Source of the DNA: Acidimicrobiales bacterium
GTDB taxonomy: Bacteria; Actinomycetota; Acidimicrobiia; Acidimicrobiales; SZUA-35
Length of the DNA stretch: 42,031 nt
Assembly (NCBI GenBank): GCA_020628305.1
Contig: JAHDFH010000011.1
Location: forward strand, 1 to 42,031
Direction of reading: 5' to 3'
Both the position numbers and the translations under genes were made by a program. The first letter of the stretch is position 1; each line of letters opens with the position of its first letter. The notes below the pieces were generated by a model. It was not told the DNA's origin. It searched no databases and saw only the letters and a list, made by a program, of their open reading frames with translations. Below are positions 22,178-30,564 of this stretch, in pieces.

Positions 22178-23034
22178 GCAGCAAAGAACTTAAGAACTGT
22201 GCCCCTTGGCACCCTTCCTACCCTTCTGACCCCAGGATTTAGGCTGACCAGTTCAGCGAATCTAAGGTTTGCTTCGCTTGGACCGTAATAGTTCCCAGCA
22301 ATCAGTCTTAAGGAAGCCGCACCGCGAACCGTGATATCAATAACCTTTGGTGCACTGCTGGTGAAATTAGCTGCCGACTCTCTTAGCGTCCGTCTAAGCA
22401 ATGTGTAGGCCCTGTAAACGGGGAATAGGTCGATGTCGCCAAGATATTGATTCTGCTCCTCAGCGAGTCGTACGTCCAACGTTCTCATCTCCAGCTGCAC
22501 CTGCTGTGCTGGGAGATCAGGATTCTGGTCCCAGTTGTCTATCGCAGATCTAACGTCACTTGTTGTCATCGAAGCATCTGCGCCGGCAATCTCTCTTTCG
22601 CTGTCCAACCCCAACGTGGCACCTCGAGCATCTGCGGTCGTATTCTTCAATTGAGCTGCGGGCTCGACATCAAAGATAATCTCATCCATATCTTCTACAA
22701 ACGTTGCTGAGCAGTTTATTGCATCGGTCTCAGCGGAAGCGGAGTGGGAGAAGTCTGAGACTGCAGCAAAGATGCTGCCTAGATATGGATGCACCAACGT
22801 CCTGGCCTCGTTGGTCTCAAGCAAAGTGTTAAACCTCTCGAATTCTTGCAATCCTTCTTCGCCAAAGAAGGTGAACTCGAGAGTGATCGTTCGCGCGTTC
22901 CTTCCCATAGCCTCAAGCTGTGCCCCATTACTGTTGGGGAACGAATGCTGCGCCAGCGAATGCCCGTGGCTGACACTCGACGAAGTAGCGTGCAGGGTGA
23001 TGTCAAAGTACTGACAGTCGTAAGTGAAAATCAT
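22174..23034 (-). CDS. Mu gp43-like (DNA circularisation N-domain) tail protein
   Basis: 286 residues. The first ~110 residues fit the DNA_circ_N family (HSFPNSNGAQLEAMGRNART, then HPYLGSI), which in contractile phages is a tail-tube-to-baseplate protein despite its name. The C-terminal ~60 residues (LRLIAGNYYGPSEANLRFAE, SLNPGVRR) read as a LysM-like fold. Same position as in Mu: between tape measure and hub. Confidence 0.75.
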   Translation of the reverse strand: MIFTYDCQYFDITLHATSSSVSHGHSLAQHSFPNSNGAQLEAMGRNARTITLEFTFFGEEGLQEFERFNTLLETNEARTLVHPYLGSIFAAVSDFSHSASAETDAINCSATFVEDMDEIIFDVEPAAQLKNTTADARGATLGLDSEREIAGADASMTTSDVRSAIDNWDQNPDLPAQQVQLEMRTLDVRLAEEQNQYLGDIDLFPVYRAYTLLRRTLRESAANFTSSAPKVIDITVRGAASLRLIAGNYYGPSEANLRFAELVSLNPGVRRVGRVPRGTVLKFFAA

Positions 23035-24743
23035 TTTGGTGCCCTTCTGCTGTCTTGCGTTTGTTTGTGCGCGAAGAGCTTCCCAGTGGAGTCGTCAAAG
23101 TCGACCGTGACTCGCAAGTTTAGAGCATCAACTGCTCGATTGTGGTCTCCCTTCAACCCTTTGAGGGTACGGGTCTCCTCGTCAAAGGCTCCAGAGTTTT
23201 TCAGTGCGTCCATCAAGAACTGCTGATTCCTGGCTATACCTTCCGCCAATTCTTGACGCTTACCAGTGTCAGCGGTGAATGTAAGCCGCTTATTTAGCGC
23301 TTCTATGTTTTCGATGCGGTTAAAGAACTGCCCTTGCTGCTCTCTTCGCGATCCAGTCTCTTCAGCCAATTCACCCCCACGCAAAAACCTTCCAATGTCT
23401 TTGCCGTAAGCTTTATCGATTGCTGAGCCGATGGCAACGCCACCAGAAAAGGCAGCCATTACGTTTAACGCTCCAGCCATTTTTCCGATTTGCCCGGCAG
23501 CTCCAGCCGCAGATGTACCAACACCGCCCAGCTGGCGAGCGATTCCTCCGATCCCAGAGGCCATCTGTGACAGTTTAGCTGCACCAAAGAGTATAGCTAG
23601 AGACTCTGCGTGATCAACGGCGAACTCGATTGCCGACGCAACCTTCTCCATCGCAGCAGCAAACTTGTCGATTCGCTCTGGGGTGAAGATAGAAAGCATT
23701 TTATCTTTGGCTCTAGATAAAGCTTTTTCCATTCTTCCTGCGCTGCTTTCCTGGAACTTGTCAAAGTCTTCTTGAACAGCGTTAGATTTGCTTGCAGCCT
23801 TTGTCATTGCTTCGAGACTGTCCCGGTTGCCAAGCAGAGCCCTTGCAGCCTTTGTTGCTTCAACGCGCCCAAGAGCTTTCGTCATTAACGCGGGGTCTTT
23901 GACGAGTTTCGACCTAGCCATATCGTCAAGGATGCTGCCCATGTCACGCATGCGCTTTATCCCATCCGGCCCCTCGTCGAAGATCTTCACACCCGCACCT
24001 TCAAGCTTCTTGGAGTTTTTAGTAAACGCAGTGACAAGGGCAGTCAATCCTGTCCCAGCTTCTTCTGCGCTGGAAAAACCGTTGGCTCGCAATGTCTGCA
24101 TGGTGGAAGCAAGCTGCGCGACTCCATCACGCCCGCCAGTCGCCCCAAATTGAGCAAATGTCGCACCAACCTTTTGGAGCGTGCTATTCATCTTCTCCAA
24201 AGGGATAGACCCAGCCTTGCCTGCTTCAAGTATTGAAGAGAGTGATTGCTCAAGGCCGTCTTCTTTGACGCCAAATGCGGTCCCCAATGTGAGCGAAAGT
24301 CCAGCCAACGCATCTATTGGTGCGCCTGTCGCTTTAGATGCCTTTGCAAGCGTCTGCATCTTTTTGACAGAGAAACCTGCTGCTCCCTCAAGGTTCACCA
24401 GCTCTGTTGCTACCTTCGACAGCTCGACCTTCGATATCCCCATCTCAGAGGAAATCTTTGACATGTTCGTCCGGAACTGGAGCATTTCTCTTCCGCTGGC
24501 GCCACTTTGAATCTGAAGGCGTGTGAGCCTCTTCTCGAAATCAAAAGCCTCCTTACCCAGCGCAGCGAAGCCGACCCCACCAGCTATACTAGCGACCGAT
24601 CCAAGTGCCGAACGCATAGACCGAGCGGCCTGGGCGCCCATAGTCTTAAATGAGCGAGCGCTGATTCTCTGAGCCCGTGCAAGTCCCGTGCGGAGGCCGC
24701 GTGTGTTTACGCCTAATGCTACTTCTGCTCGGGTTATTGCCAC
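23031..24743 (-). CDS. Tail tape measure protein
   Basis: 570 residues, starting at GTG 24743. Long helical segments, a TP901-like core (residues ~85-330) and hydrophobic Ala/Gly-rich stretches around 385-445 (AILFGAAKLSQMASGIGGIA) are typical. At about 1.5 Angstrom per residue the tail would be near 85 nm (inference). It follows the frameshifted chaperone gene, which confirms its identity. Confidence 0.85.
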   Translation of the reverse strand: MAITRAEVALGVNTRGLRTGLARAQRISARSFKTMGAQAARSMRSALGSVASIAGGVGFAALGKEAFDFEKRLTRLQIQSGASGREMLQFRTNMSKISSEMGISKVELSKVATELVNLEGAAGFSVKKMQTLAKASKATGAPIDALAGLSLTLGTAFGVKEDGLEQSLSSILEAGKAGSIPLEKMNSTLQKVGATFAQFGATGGRDGVAQLASTMQTLRANGFSSAEEAGTGLTALVTAFTKNSKKLEGAGVKIFDEGPDGIKRMRDMGSILDDMARSKLVKDPALMTKALGRVEATKAARALLGNRDSLEAMTKAASKSNAVQEDFDKFQESSAGRMEKALSRAKDKMLSIFTPERIDKFAAAMEKVASAIEFAVDHAESLAILFGAAKLSQMASGIGGIARQLGGVGTSAAGAAGQIGKMAGALNVMAAFSGGVAIGSAIDKAYGKDIGRFLRGGELAEETGSRREQQGQFFNRIENIEALNKRLTFTADTGKRQELAEGIARNQQFLMDALKNSGAFDEETRTLKGLKGDHNRAVDALNLRVTVDFDDSTGKLFAHKQTQDSRRAPK

Positions 24744-25296
24744 TTGTTCACCTCATTCATTAAGGCAAGCCATATCCTCACTTGCCAATCCGTTAAGTCA
24801 ACGGCGGCTTTTCCATAGTAATGATATAGCTCGCTAGCCTTTTCGATCCGAACCCTCTCAACTGGTTCACGTCCTTTTTTTTTACTTGCTCAAGAATTGC
24901 ATCTACGTCCTCAGACGTTAAATCTTCGAAGTCAGGATCGTAATCAGCGATGAGAGAGCTGTACTCAAAAGACAGTTCTCGCAATTCACGCCCGTGCAAG
25001 GCTTTGCGCATCTGCTCGGGGCTATCAAAGAGAGGTTTGCTCTCGTCTTCTGGGTTTCTGCAGGATATTGCTAGGAATTGGAGCGTCAACTCCTCTTCCT
25101 GCGCATCCATACCTATCAGGTCTCGTTCAATTCCACTGCTTTTCATTTGCCGATCGGTATTGGCACGTGCGAACAACTTCTCGTCGCAAGTCAGCACCCT
25201 CATGACAAACTCCTTGTCAGTGCCTGGCCATACGCAGCGACGGGAATGCTCTGTTCCCCGCCTTGCTGCAGCAATGAAGTCGAGACCTAAACTCAT
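24734..25296 (-). CDS. Tail-assembly chaperone, -1 frameshift fusion (gpGT-type)
   Basis: Slippage into the -1 frame at 24874-24880 bypasses the stop at 24793 and adds 46 codons after the slip, ending at TAA 24734-24736, ten bases past the tape-measure GTG. The extension is protein-like (KASELYHYYGKAAVD, DWQVRIWLALMNEVNK), so it is not random sequence. This matches the G/GT pair of lambda and the gp41 frameshift of Mu-like phages, in which the extension binds the tape measure protein. Confidence 0.8.
24793..25296 (-). CDS. Tail-assembly chaperone, 0-frame product (Mu gp41-like, gpG-type)
   Basis: 167 residues, mostly helical, ending in EQVKKKDVNQLRGFGSK and a short tail. The ATGA-type overlap with the tube gene and the place between tube and tape measure identify it. 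The region around residues 80-120 (DSPEQMRKALHGRELRELSF) resembles chaperones of this class. The 0-frame product is expected to be made in excess over the frameshifted form. Confidence 0.78.
   Translation of the reverse strand: MSLGLDFIAAARRGTEHSRRCVWPGTDKEFVMRVLTCDEKLFARANTDRQMKSSGIERDLIGMDAQEEELTLQFLAISCRNPEDESKPLFDSPEQMRKALHGRELRELSFEYSSLIADYDPDFEDLTSEDVDAILEQVKKKDVNQLRGFGSKRLASYIITMEKPPLT
24874..24880 (-). other. Programmed -1 frameshift site A_AAA_AAG
   Basis: In the 0-frame the codons are GTA AAA AAA AAG GAC, so the heptamer A_AAA_AAG is in the correct register, as at E. coli dnaX. It lies in a run of nine A. No strong downstream stem-loop or upstream Shine-Dalgarno-like stimulator stands out. 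Confidence 0.8.
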
Positions 25297-25700
25297 GGAA
25301 TGATCGCCGCGTTAGTTGAACTTATGGTTACGTCAAGAGAAGCATCTCCCTCAGCGTCATAACTGTGACTAACAGCAGTGATAACACATGATTGAAATAT
25401 CTCCCGCCTGCCGTTGATTCCATGCTCAACAACGATGGAGAACACTTCGTTAGTGTTCGCAGCCTGCAGCCAATCAACTGTCGCGCCACTGAGAACTCTT
25501 TCTTCTTTGACAGTTGTGCTGATCGAGAAGTCTGGCACCCCCGACTGAAAGGCGATAGCCCTTCTAGAGCGGTTCATAGTTTTGACTGCATTTCGAGGGT
25601 AGTCGCGAGTAAGCTCTGCGCTCATCGCGTTTTCGAACGGTATATTGCCCTGAGGACCGGTGTACTCTAGCAATGCAATTTCTGTAATATCTAACGCCAT
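25293..25700 (-). CDS. Tail tube protein (Mu gp40-like)
   Basis: 135 residues, a beta-rich single domain with PDFSISTTVKEERVL and VEHGINGRREIFQSCVIT blocks; the length and position directly after the sheath are those of contractile tail tubes. It polymerises inside the sheath and forms the DNA channel. Domain assignment rests mainly on context and general shape. Confidence 0.75.
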   Translation of the reverse strand: MALDITEIALLEYTGPQGNIPFENAMSAELTRDYPRNAVKTMNRSRRAIAFQSGVPDFSISTTVKEERVLSGATVDWLQAANTNEVFSIVVEHGINGRREIFQSCVITAVSHSYDAEGDASLDVTISSTNAAIIP

Positions 25701-25708
25701 GATTTCCT

Positions 25709-27112
25709 CTATTCAACATAAAGAACGTATTTGATAACGCTCTGGTGAAGGTTTTGAATTACTGACACAGGAAGTGAAACAACAGCTCTCGTTGCTACGC
25801 TTGGGTCAGACTCGATTACTAACAAGTCCATAAACGCATCCACGTTTTGAACAATTCCGAGGCCTTCCAATTCAAGAAGGATTCCGTAACAAACAGAGCG
25901 CATCGATTTGAACACTTGTTCGCTTTTGTTTTTACCAGTGAAGTTTTTCTTAAAGGCAGCGTCAATTTGGCGTGCCGTGTAAGTCAAACCTCTCATGGTC
26001 GCCAAATCAAGCGCTTCAACTGGTCCGCCCGATTCCATGGTTCTCGTAACCACCAACTTAACAATCTCGAGGGCTGTCTTCGTTGCGGTAGGGAGAAGTG
26101 GAGATGTCCCAGCTGCAAGCGCAGACTCAATCTCTGAGTTCGTAAATGCAAGCGTAGGTACAGGAGGCGGAGAAAGGATCACTTTAGCGTCTACGTTCTC
26201 GTTCGGGATCCGCGTCGTAGCAGACACGCATGCAACCCTGGCGGCAATTTCACCAGGAGTTTCTTGCATTCCCTCGCATGAGATAACGCAAATCTCTTTT
26301 GCGTTCGCGGTCGAGGAAAGCGTGTTAGCTGTAGATACGGTCCCATTCTCGGCAAGGATGGCATAACGCCACTTTTTTTCACCTGGCGCCCATGCTGCAG
26401 CCATATGAGCCTGAAGCGTTGCGATGTCCGCTAGGCCATGATTTGCAAGAGCAACTAACTCAAAATCTTCGGCCAAAGATGTTTCCAAGGCGGTAGTAAT
26501 AGAAGCAAGCCCTGCCCCTGGTGCGCTGTCGGCAAAAGCGACGGTCACGCCGGTGAGCCCAACGTCTAAGGTCCTTCCGGAGATTGCGTTTCCGTTCTCT
26601 CCTTTAGTTATAGCAGTCAGTGTCACCACGTTAGCGGCCACGGTGCAGGTATAGGGAAGTTGGCCGACCTTCGCATCAAGAGACTCTTTGATAGCAAGCG
26701 CGACGGTAGCGTCAGTGTCTCCAACGGCTACTCCGGCTGAGAGGGTAACGCCCGCAACTTGGAATAAAATCGTCCCGCTGTTCGTTGCAGGACCAGTGAC
26801 CGTAATAGTCTTCTCAGCTTGGGTGCCGCCCGCTGGCTCAGGTACAGCAATGGCGTAAATGCGTGGCGCTGTTCCGATAAATCGGGTCTGCGAAAAAGCA
26901 GCCTTAATCATTAGCGTCATTTCACTGCCTACTCCAAACAGAGCCTCTGCTTGTTGCTCAGCGAAGATTTCGACCATCTCGCCGGCATAAGCGCCAACTA
27001 GAAGTACCTTTTGGTCAATTGGGACGATGCCCTGACTTCCAGATACAAGATCAAACTCCCCGTAAACGCCAGGTTTGCGCGTTGTACTCGGAACACTATG
27101 CGTTATTGGCAT
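25709..27112 (-). CDS. Tail sheath protein (Mu gp39-like)
   Basis: 467 residues. The N terminus (TTRKPGVYGEFDLVSGSQGI, DQKVLLVGAY) and the conserved C terminus with PVSVIQNLHQSVIKYVLYVE match contractile sheath proteins. An inserted beta domain (residues ~95-190) with repeated short strands is variable in the family. It contracts at infection to drive the tube through the envelope, so the phage is a myovirus. Confidence 0.88.
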   Translation of the reverse strand: MPITHSVPSTTRKPGVYGEFDLVSGSQGIVPIDQKVLLVGAYAGEMVEIFAEQQAEALFGVGSEMTLMIKAAFSQTRFIGTAPRIYAIAVPEPAGGTQAEKTITVTGPATNSGTILFQVAGVTLSAGVAVGDTDATVALAIKESLDAKVGQLPYTCTVAANVVTLTAITKGENGNAISGRTLDVGLTGVTVAFADSAPGAGLASITTALETSLAEDFELVALANHGLADIATLQAHMAAAWAPGEKKWRYAILAENGTVSTANTLSSTANAKEICVISCEGMQETPGEIAARVACVSATTRIPNENVDAKVILSPPPVPTLAFTNSEIESALAAGTSPLLPTATKTALEIVKLVVTRTMESGGPVEALDLATMRGLTYTARQIDAAFKKNFTGKNKSEQVFKSMRSVCYGILLELEGLGIVQNVDAFMDLLVIESDPSVATRAVVSLPVSVIQNLHQSVIKYVLYVE

Positions 27113-27338
27113 CTTCGCCCCCTTTTTTCTTTCTTGATGTTGTTGGTTTAACTTCCATTAAGTCGCCATTTCTTAAAGAGCGGCGAATGAAGTAATTGTT
27201 TGGATCGACTTCTACTTTGTCGCCCTCTTTCACAACGTAAACTCTGTTGCCTGGAGCGGTCATTACGTTGGTTGGAAGGTAAACAATCATTGATTGATTC
27301 CCCTTCCTTCCAGCTGTTACAATAATCTTTTTACTCAT
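27096..27338 (-). CDS. Mu gp38-like small protein (DUF2635-like)
   Basis: 80 residues. A short beta-rich core (VYLPTNVMTAPGNRVYVVKEGD) leads to NNYFIRRSLRNGDL, which resembles the DUF2635 (Mu gp38) signature of an aromatic followed by RRL-x-x-GD. It overlaps the sheath gene by 17 bases and ends in a basic tail (RKKKGGE). Its role in tail assembly is unknown even in Mu. Confidence 0.65.
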   Translation of the reverse strand: MSKKIIVTAGRKGNQSMIVYLPTNVMTAPGNRVYVVKEGDKVEVDPNNYFIRRSLRNGDLMEVKPTTSRKKKGGEDANNA

Positions 27339-27349
27339 CGTGGTTTGCC

Positions 27350-27964
27350 CTATTCTAATTCTGTATCGGATATGACCATGGGATTTTCGACTTCTAGAAC
27401 TTGCTCGTTGATTTCGACTGACGCCCCGGTCAACAAACAGTCGCCAAAATCTCTAGGATTCAGGTTGGAATCGATCCGCACCGAGAACTCAACGCTCCAA
27501 GCTTCAAAGTCTTCTGACCTGTAAACTCGTTGCTCGGACTGTGGAACGCATCTGCCAACGCCGGAAACACCGAAGTCGTTACCAGCCAGTACGGCGTACA
27601 TGTCTTCCATTATCTTGTAGACTCCCGGATCTAAGCGCTCGTTGGTCTTTGCTGGCGCAGACATTCTGGTTCTGTTCTCTTGAACGTCTCCTGACTGGGA
27701 GATTGCATAACAAACCAATGTAATATTGCGAATGAATCGAGTAGCAGCATTCCCATAAGGCTCCACCTCTGCATTTCCGGTGGTGACAAGGATGGCTGGA
27801 GTCTGCCCCTGGAGTACGCGCCTAGGATCCTCTGCACCTTCAAGGCCAGCCATCTCTCCAGCATACGGACCAACGTACTTCAGGTAAGAACCGTCCTTAT
27901 AGCTGTTGGATTGCCTGAGTGCGTGAATCACCGCATCCTCGAGTGCTTGACGTTGGGAAATCAT
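27350..27964 (-). CDS. Mu gp37-like tail terminator/completion protein (DUF1834)
   Basis: 204 residues. Position between the morphogenesis gene and gp38, together with segments such as TPAILVTTGNAE, VEPYGNAATRFIR and DPGVYKIMEDMYAVLAG, fit DUF1834. Proteins of this family are thought to join or terminate the tail. ATG 27964 overlaps the upstream stop (ATGA). Confidence 0.65.
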   Translation of the reverse strand: MISQRQALEDAVIHALRQSNSYKDGSYLKYVGPYAGEMAGLEGAEDPRRVLQGQTPAILVTTGNAEVEPYGNAATRFIRNITLVCYAISQSGDVQENRTRMSAPAKTNERLDPGVYKIMEDMYAVLAGNDFGVSGVGRCVPQSEQRVYRSEDFEAWSVEFSVRIDSNLNPRDFGDCLLTGASVEINEQVLEVENPMVISDTELE

Positions 27965-28476
27965 AAAAGACCTCTGATTCGAGCAAGACGTGGCCTTGTT
28001 CCTGCAACGTGCTCCACCATCACTTTGGCAGATGCTTTTAGGAACTTGTCCGTAATGTAGAAAAACTCACGCTTTGGTATGCTCGCGTTTCCGTTACGAC
28101 CACCCGACTGATGGACGCCAGAAAACGGAATATTTGACGTGACCTTGATAAAATCTTTGCCGACAGTCACTTTGCTGTCGCCGACCATTCTTTTTGAGAG
28201 AGAAGAGCCTAGCTTGCGTTCCGCCGCTTTTCTGAGTCGCCCTGATTTAGTCCTCGATTTCCGCGCGTTCTTTATGCGAGCAATCGATGCGGCGGACCGT
28301 CCAGGCCATTTTCTTCCGTTCGAGTCTTTTTGAGAATCAATAATCCCATAAAGAGAGGTCCTCAAAGGCTTCCTGAGGGATCGAAATATCGGTTTCATAT
28401 TCCTGCCCCTTGCGCTCATCATGTTTAGTTCTTTGACGATCGCTTTCTCAGCAGCTCTTGCGTCGAATGTAATCAA
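27961..28476 (-). CDS. Virion morphogenesis protein (Mu gpG / P2 S-like)
   Basis: 171 residues, strongly basic. SQKDSNGRKWPGRSAASIAR is the phage virion morphogenesis family signature (DxxGxxWxxL-like), and the C terminus contains SGVHQSGGRNGNASIPKREF, another family hallmark (HQxG...IPxRxF). In P2 and Mu this class completes tails. In Mu it lies earlier, beside the portal, so the placement between gp36- and gp37-like genes is a local rearrangement. Confidence 0.8.
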   Translation of the reverse strand: MITFDARAAEKAIVKELNMMSARGRNMKPIFRSLRKPLRTSLYGIIDSQKDSNGRKWPGRSAASIARIKNARKSRTKSGRLRKAAERKLGSSLSKRMVGDSKVTVGKDFIKVTSNIPFSGVHQSGGRNGNASIPKREFFYITDKFLKASAKVMVEHVAGTRPRLARIRGLL

Positions 28477-28907
28477 GAGAACCCTCGGAACTTCTTTCGA
28501 GAGGCAATCTTTCCTTCACTTCGCTTTTCATAGCCTGAATAGTTTGACCGCGAAGGCTCGCGTTTGACGTTGTCGCCAAGTTCAATGTTTTCGTTGGATA
28601 TCTTCTGGAGCCATTCCATGCGTTTGTCTTGCTCCAGGATGTCTGCTTCGGTTAGCGCCTCTCGGTACCCCTTCAATATGTAGGAGGCATATCCTGCTGT
28701 CACAAACCGGAGCATCTCTGGCACGGTCTTCAAAGGCAGGTTGTACGCTTTTCCGATATAACTGTTAACTCTAACTTCAGCCTCAAGAAGAGCACGCGCT
28801 GAAGTCTCGCAGTCAGCAAAGCCATCAGCATCAATGTCTGTGAGACGTCGGTACCGATCAGGCCCGCCGCATGCGTGAATCAAATCATCTTCGTCGGCAT
28901 ATCCCAT
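28473..28907 (-). CDS. Mu gp36-like head-tail connector (DUF1320)
   Basis: 144 residues. YADEDDLIHACGGPDRYRRL, then EAEVRVNSYIGKAYNLPL and a TAGYASYILKGYRE helix are the DUF1320 pattern. The family lies between capsid and tail genes and is taken to be a connector/adaptor. The C-terminal ~35 residues are basic and variable. ATGA-like overlap with the morphogenesis gene. Confidence 0.8.
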   Translation of the reverse strand: MGYADEDDLIHACGGPDRYRRLTDIDADGFADCETSARALLEAEVRVNSYIGKAYNLPLKTVPEMLRFVTAGYASYILKGYREALTEADILEQDKRMEWLQKISNENIELGDNVKREPSRSNYSGYEKRSEGKIASRKKFRGFS

Positions 28908-28912
28908 AGCAG

Positions 28913-29218
28913 TTACTTCTTAGAAGCCTTCTTGGAGGTTGACTTCTTTGTAGAAGGCTTCTTGGGTGAGTCCTTCTTCGAAACTTTTTTGTCTACCACT
29001 GGCGCTTCGGCTCTTGGCGGTACTTTCAGTTTTGGAGCAGCAGGTGCGGGTTTAGTTTTTGGAGCGTCCATGACAACGATGCGAACGTCATCAGTGAGTA
29101 GATATTTCCACTTTTCCTCAACTTCCACCTCTACATAGTCACCTTTGCCAGGGATGAACACCCCGAGCACAGGGTGATGAAACCCCCACTGGCCTCGCAT
29201 ATGAATTCTATATTTCAT
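28913..29218 (-). CDS. Mu gp35-like protein with histone H1-like Lys tail
   Basis: 101 residues; AAGGAAAGC before ATG 29218 selects the start inside a longer frame. The N-terminal ~55 residues (GQWGFHHPVLGVFIPGKGD, then a VEVEEKWKYLL strand-helix) resemble FluMu gp35. The C-terminal ~30 residues are Lys/Ser/Thr repeats (KKDSPKKPSTKKSTSKKASKK-like), similar to linker-histone tails. A head protein that binds packaged DNA is possible; this is inference. Confidence 0.6.
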   Translation of the reverse strand: MKYRIHMRGQWGFHHPVLGVFIPGKGDYVEVEVEEKWKYLLTDDVRIVVMDAPKTKPAPAAPKLKVPPRAEAPVVDKKVSKKDSPKKPSTKKSTSKKASKK

Positions 29219-29227
29219 GCTTTCCTT

Positions 29228-29255
29228 AAAAAGTGCGGGGGCCGAAGCCCCCACA
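29228..29255 (-). terminator. Intrinsic terminator after the capsid gene
   Basis: Minus strand: GGGGGC-TTCG-GCCCCC stem, extended by T-G, G-C and T-A pairs, a stable UUCG loop, then CTTTTT. It lies between the capsid stop (29259) and the next start (29218). It probably lowers expression of the downstream tail genes relative to capsid. Confidence 0.85.
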
Positions 29256-29258
29256 TGG

Positions 29259-30158
29259 TTATGCGTTTGAGCCGTATGCGTACTGCCACATTCCGTATCC
29301 AACGTTAGCGCGCAAGTCTGCGCCCCATCGCCAAATCTTCTTGTGGAACATGTGGTGCATGTCAGTGTTAAATTCGATTCCACGTCGCTCTTGGAAGATG
29401 AAAGGTTTAACACCGGCAGACAGATCCATGAGGAACCACTTGTTTTGGTGCGCGCCAATAAGGTCAGGGACAATGTTTAGGTTAACAAGTCCTTGAAGTT
29501 GGTTGGCAATTGCAGCTCCACCAGAAACAAGGTTCGGTGACTCAACAATCTCACGGGCAGTTTGGAGCATCGCAGGTCCGCAAAATAGGTCAGTTGGGCG
29601 AATTCCGAGAGACTTTCCGTCGCTACCAGCCAAGCTTGCCATCTCCGTCCATGCAGAGAAAAACGATGTGCTCGTTAGCGGGTTTGTTGTCGTGTTTGAA
29701 ACGGTACCACCACCTAGTTTGTGAGCCGCTGAGAAGAATGATTCTCCGTCGTATGCTGCTCCGTATTCGCTAGTAGAGGCAAAGCCATTGATAGCTGCGT
29801 CCATCACAAGGGTTCCTGCGTGGCGACGTGCTTTTTGGGCCATTCCTTCGATGAATGCGCTGTAGAAGCTAGCTCGGTCGTCTTCGATTTCGTTACGGAA
29901 GACCTGGAATGAAGATTCCCAGTCTTTGTTTGCGATCGTGAAACGGCTGGCATCAGCCCCACGGTAAACGCGCTCATCTTTCCACTCGCGCATCCCTGGG
30001 AAGTCGTTGAAAAGAACGTAGTTCTCGCTGGAACCATTCGATGATACGCGCATTGCGCATTTCTCAAAAGGATCCTGTGTTTGGCTGTAAACTCCATTAA
30101 AGAGCAACCGGAAGTCGCTGTCTAATGCTGAAATGCTGTCGTAGTTAATTATTCCCAT
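29259..30158 (-). CDS. Major capsid protein (Mu gpT-like)
   Basis: 299 residues. INYDSISALDSDFRLLFNGV and FNDFPGMREWKDERVYRGAD at the N terminus, GPAMLQTAREI in the middle, and the C-terminal WRWGADLRANVGYGMWQYAY block are diagnostic of the gpT major head subunit family (HK97 fold). It follows the protease/scaffold and decoration-like genes, as in Mu, and is trailed by its own terminator, consistent with the highest demand. Confidence 0.88.
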   Translation of the reverse strand: MGIINYDSISALDSDFRLLFNGVYSQTQDPFEKCAMRVSSNGSSENYVLFNDFPGMREWKDERVYRGADASRFTIANKDWESSFQVFRNEIEDDRASFYSAFIEGMAQKARRHAGTLVMDAAINGFASTSEYGAAYDGESFFSAAHKLGGGTVSNTTTNPLTSTSFFSAWTEMASLAGSDGKSLGIRPTDLFCGPAMLQTAREIVESPNLVSGGAAIANQLQGLVNLNIVPDLIGAHQNKWFLMDLSAGVKPFIFQERRGIEFNTDMHHMFHKKIWRWGADLRANVGYGMWQYAYGSNA

Positions 30159-30171
30159 TGTCTTATTCCCC

Positions 30172-30564
30172 TTAGTGGATGCGGATCCACGCCTTTGCGG
30201 AGCCTTCCATTGCTACAAGCTTGCCAGCAAGAACGCTGCCTGCTGCTTGAACTGTGTTGTCGTCTGCCCAATAAACGTCTGCGCCAATGTCGGCCTTCGT
30301 TAGTCCAGAAACGTTAAAACAAGAAACGCCAACCAGAAGACGGATGGCCAAATCGCCATCTGCACCGGTGGCATTGTCACCAACTTCAGCAGCAACGCCC
30401 ATTGTCTTTAGTCCCGCGGCGTCTGCAGCTGGAACCGCATACCCTGAAGCGTCAGCACAAACTGCTGCTCCTTTATAAATTGTTGTCGAAGATTTAACTT
30501 CAACTTCTACGACATGCTCAGTTTCCTTTTGCATGGTCTCTACATTTGCTGTTAGTGCAGCCAT
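30172..30564 (-). CDS. Capsid decoration/head-fibre-like protein (DUF2190-like)
   Basis: 130 residues, Ala/Gly/Val-rich. A TIYKGAAVCADASGYAVPA segment, then LKTMGVAAEVGDN and DVYWADDNTVQAAG, correspond to DUF2190-type proteins that sit between protease and capsid genes. These stabilise or decorate the shell. The start shares a base with the upstream stop. Confidence 0.7.
   Translation of the reverse strand: MAALTANVETMQKETEHVVEVEVKSSTTIYKGAAVCADASGYAVPAADAAGLKTMGVAAEVGDNATGADGDLAIRLLVGVSCFNVSGLTKADIGADVYWADDNTVQAAGSVLAGKLVAMEGSAKAWIRIH

Noticed and set aside
29219-29473. N-terminal 85-codon extension of the gp35-like protein
   Set aside because: It overlaps the capsid gene out of frame and crosses the terminator; the Shine-Dalgarno site before ATG 29218 fits better.
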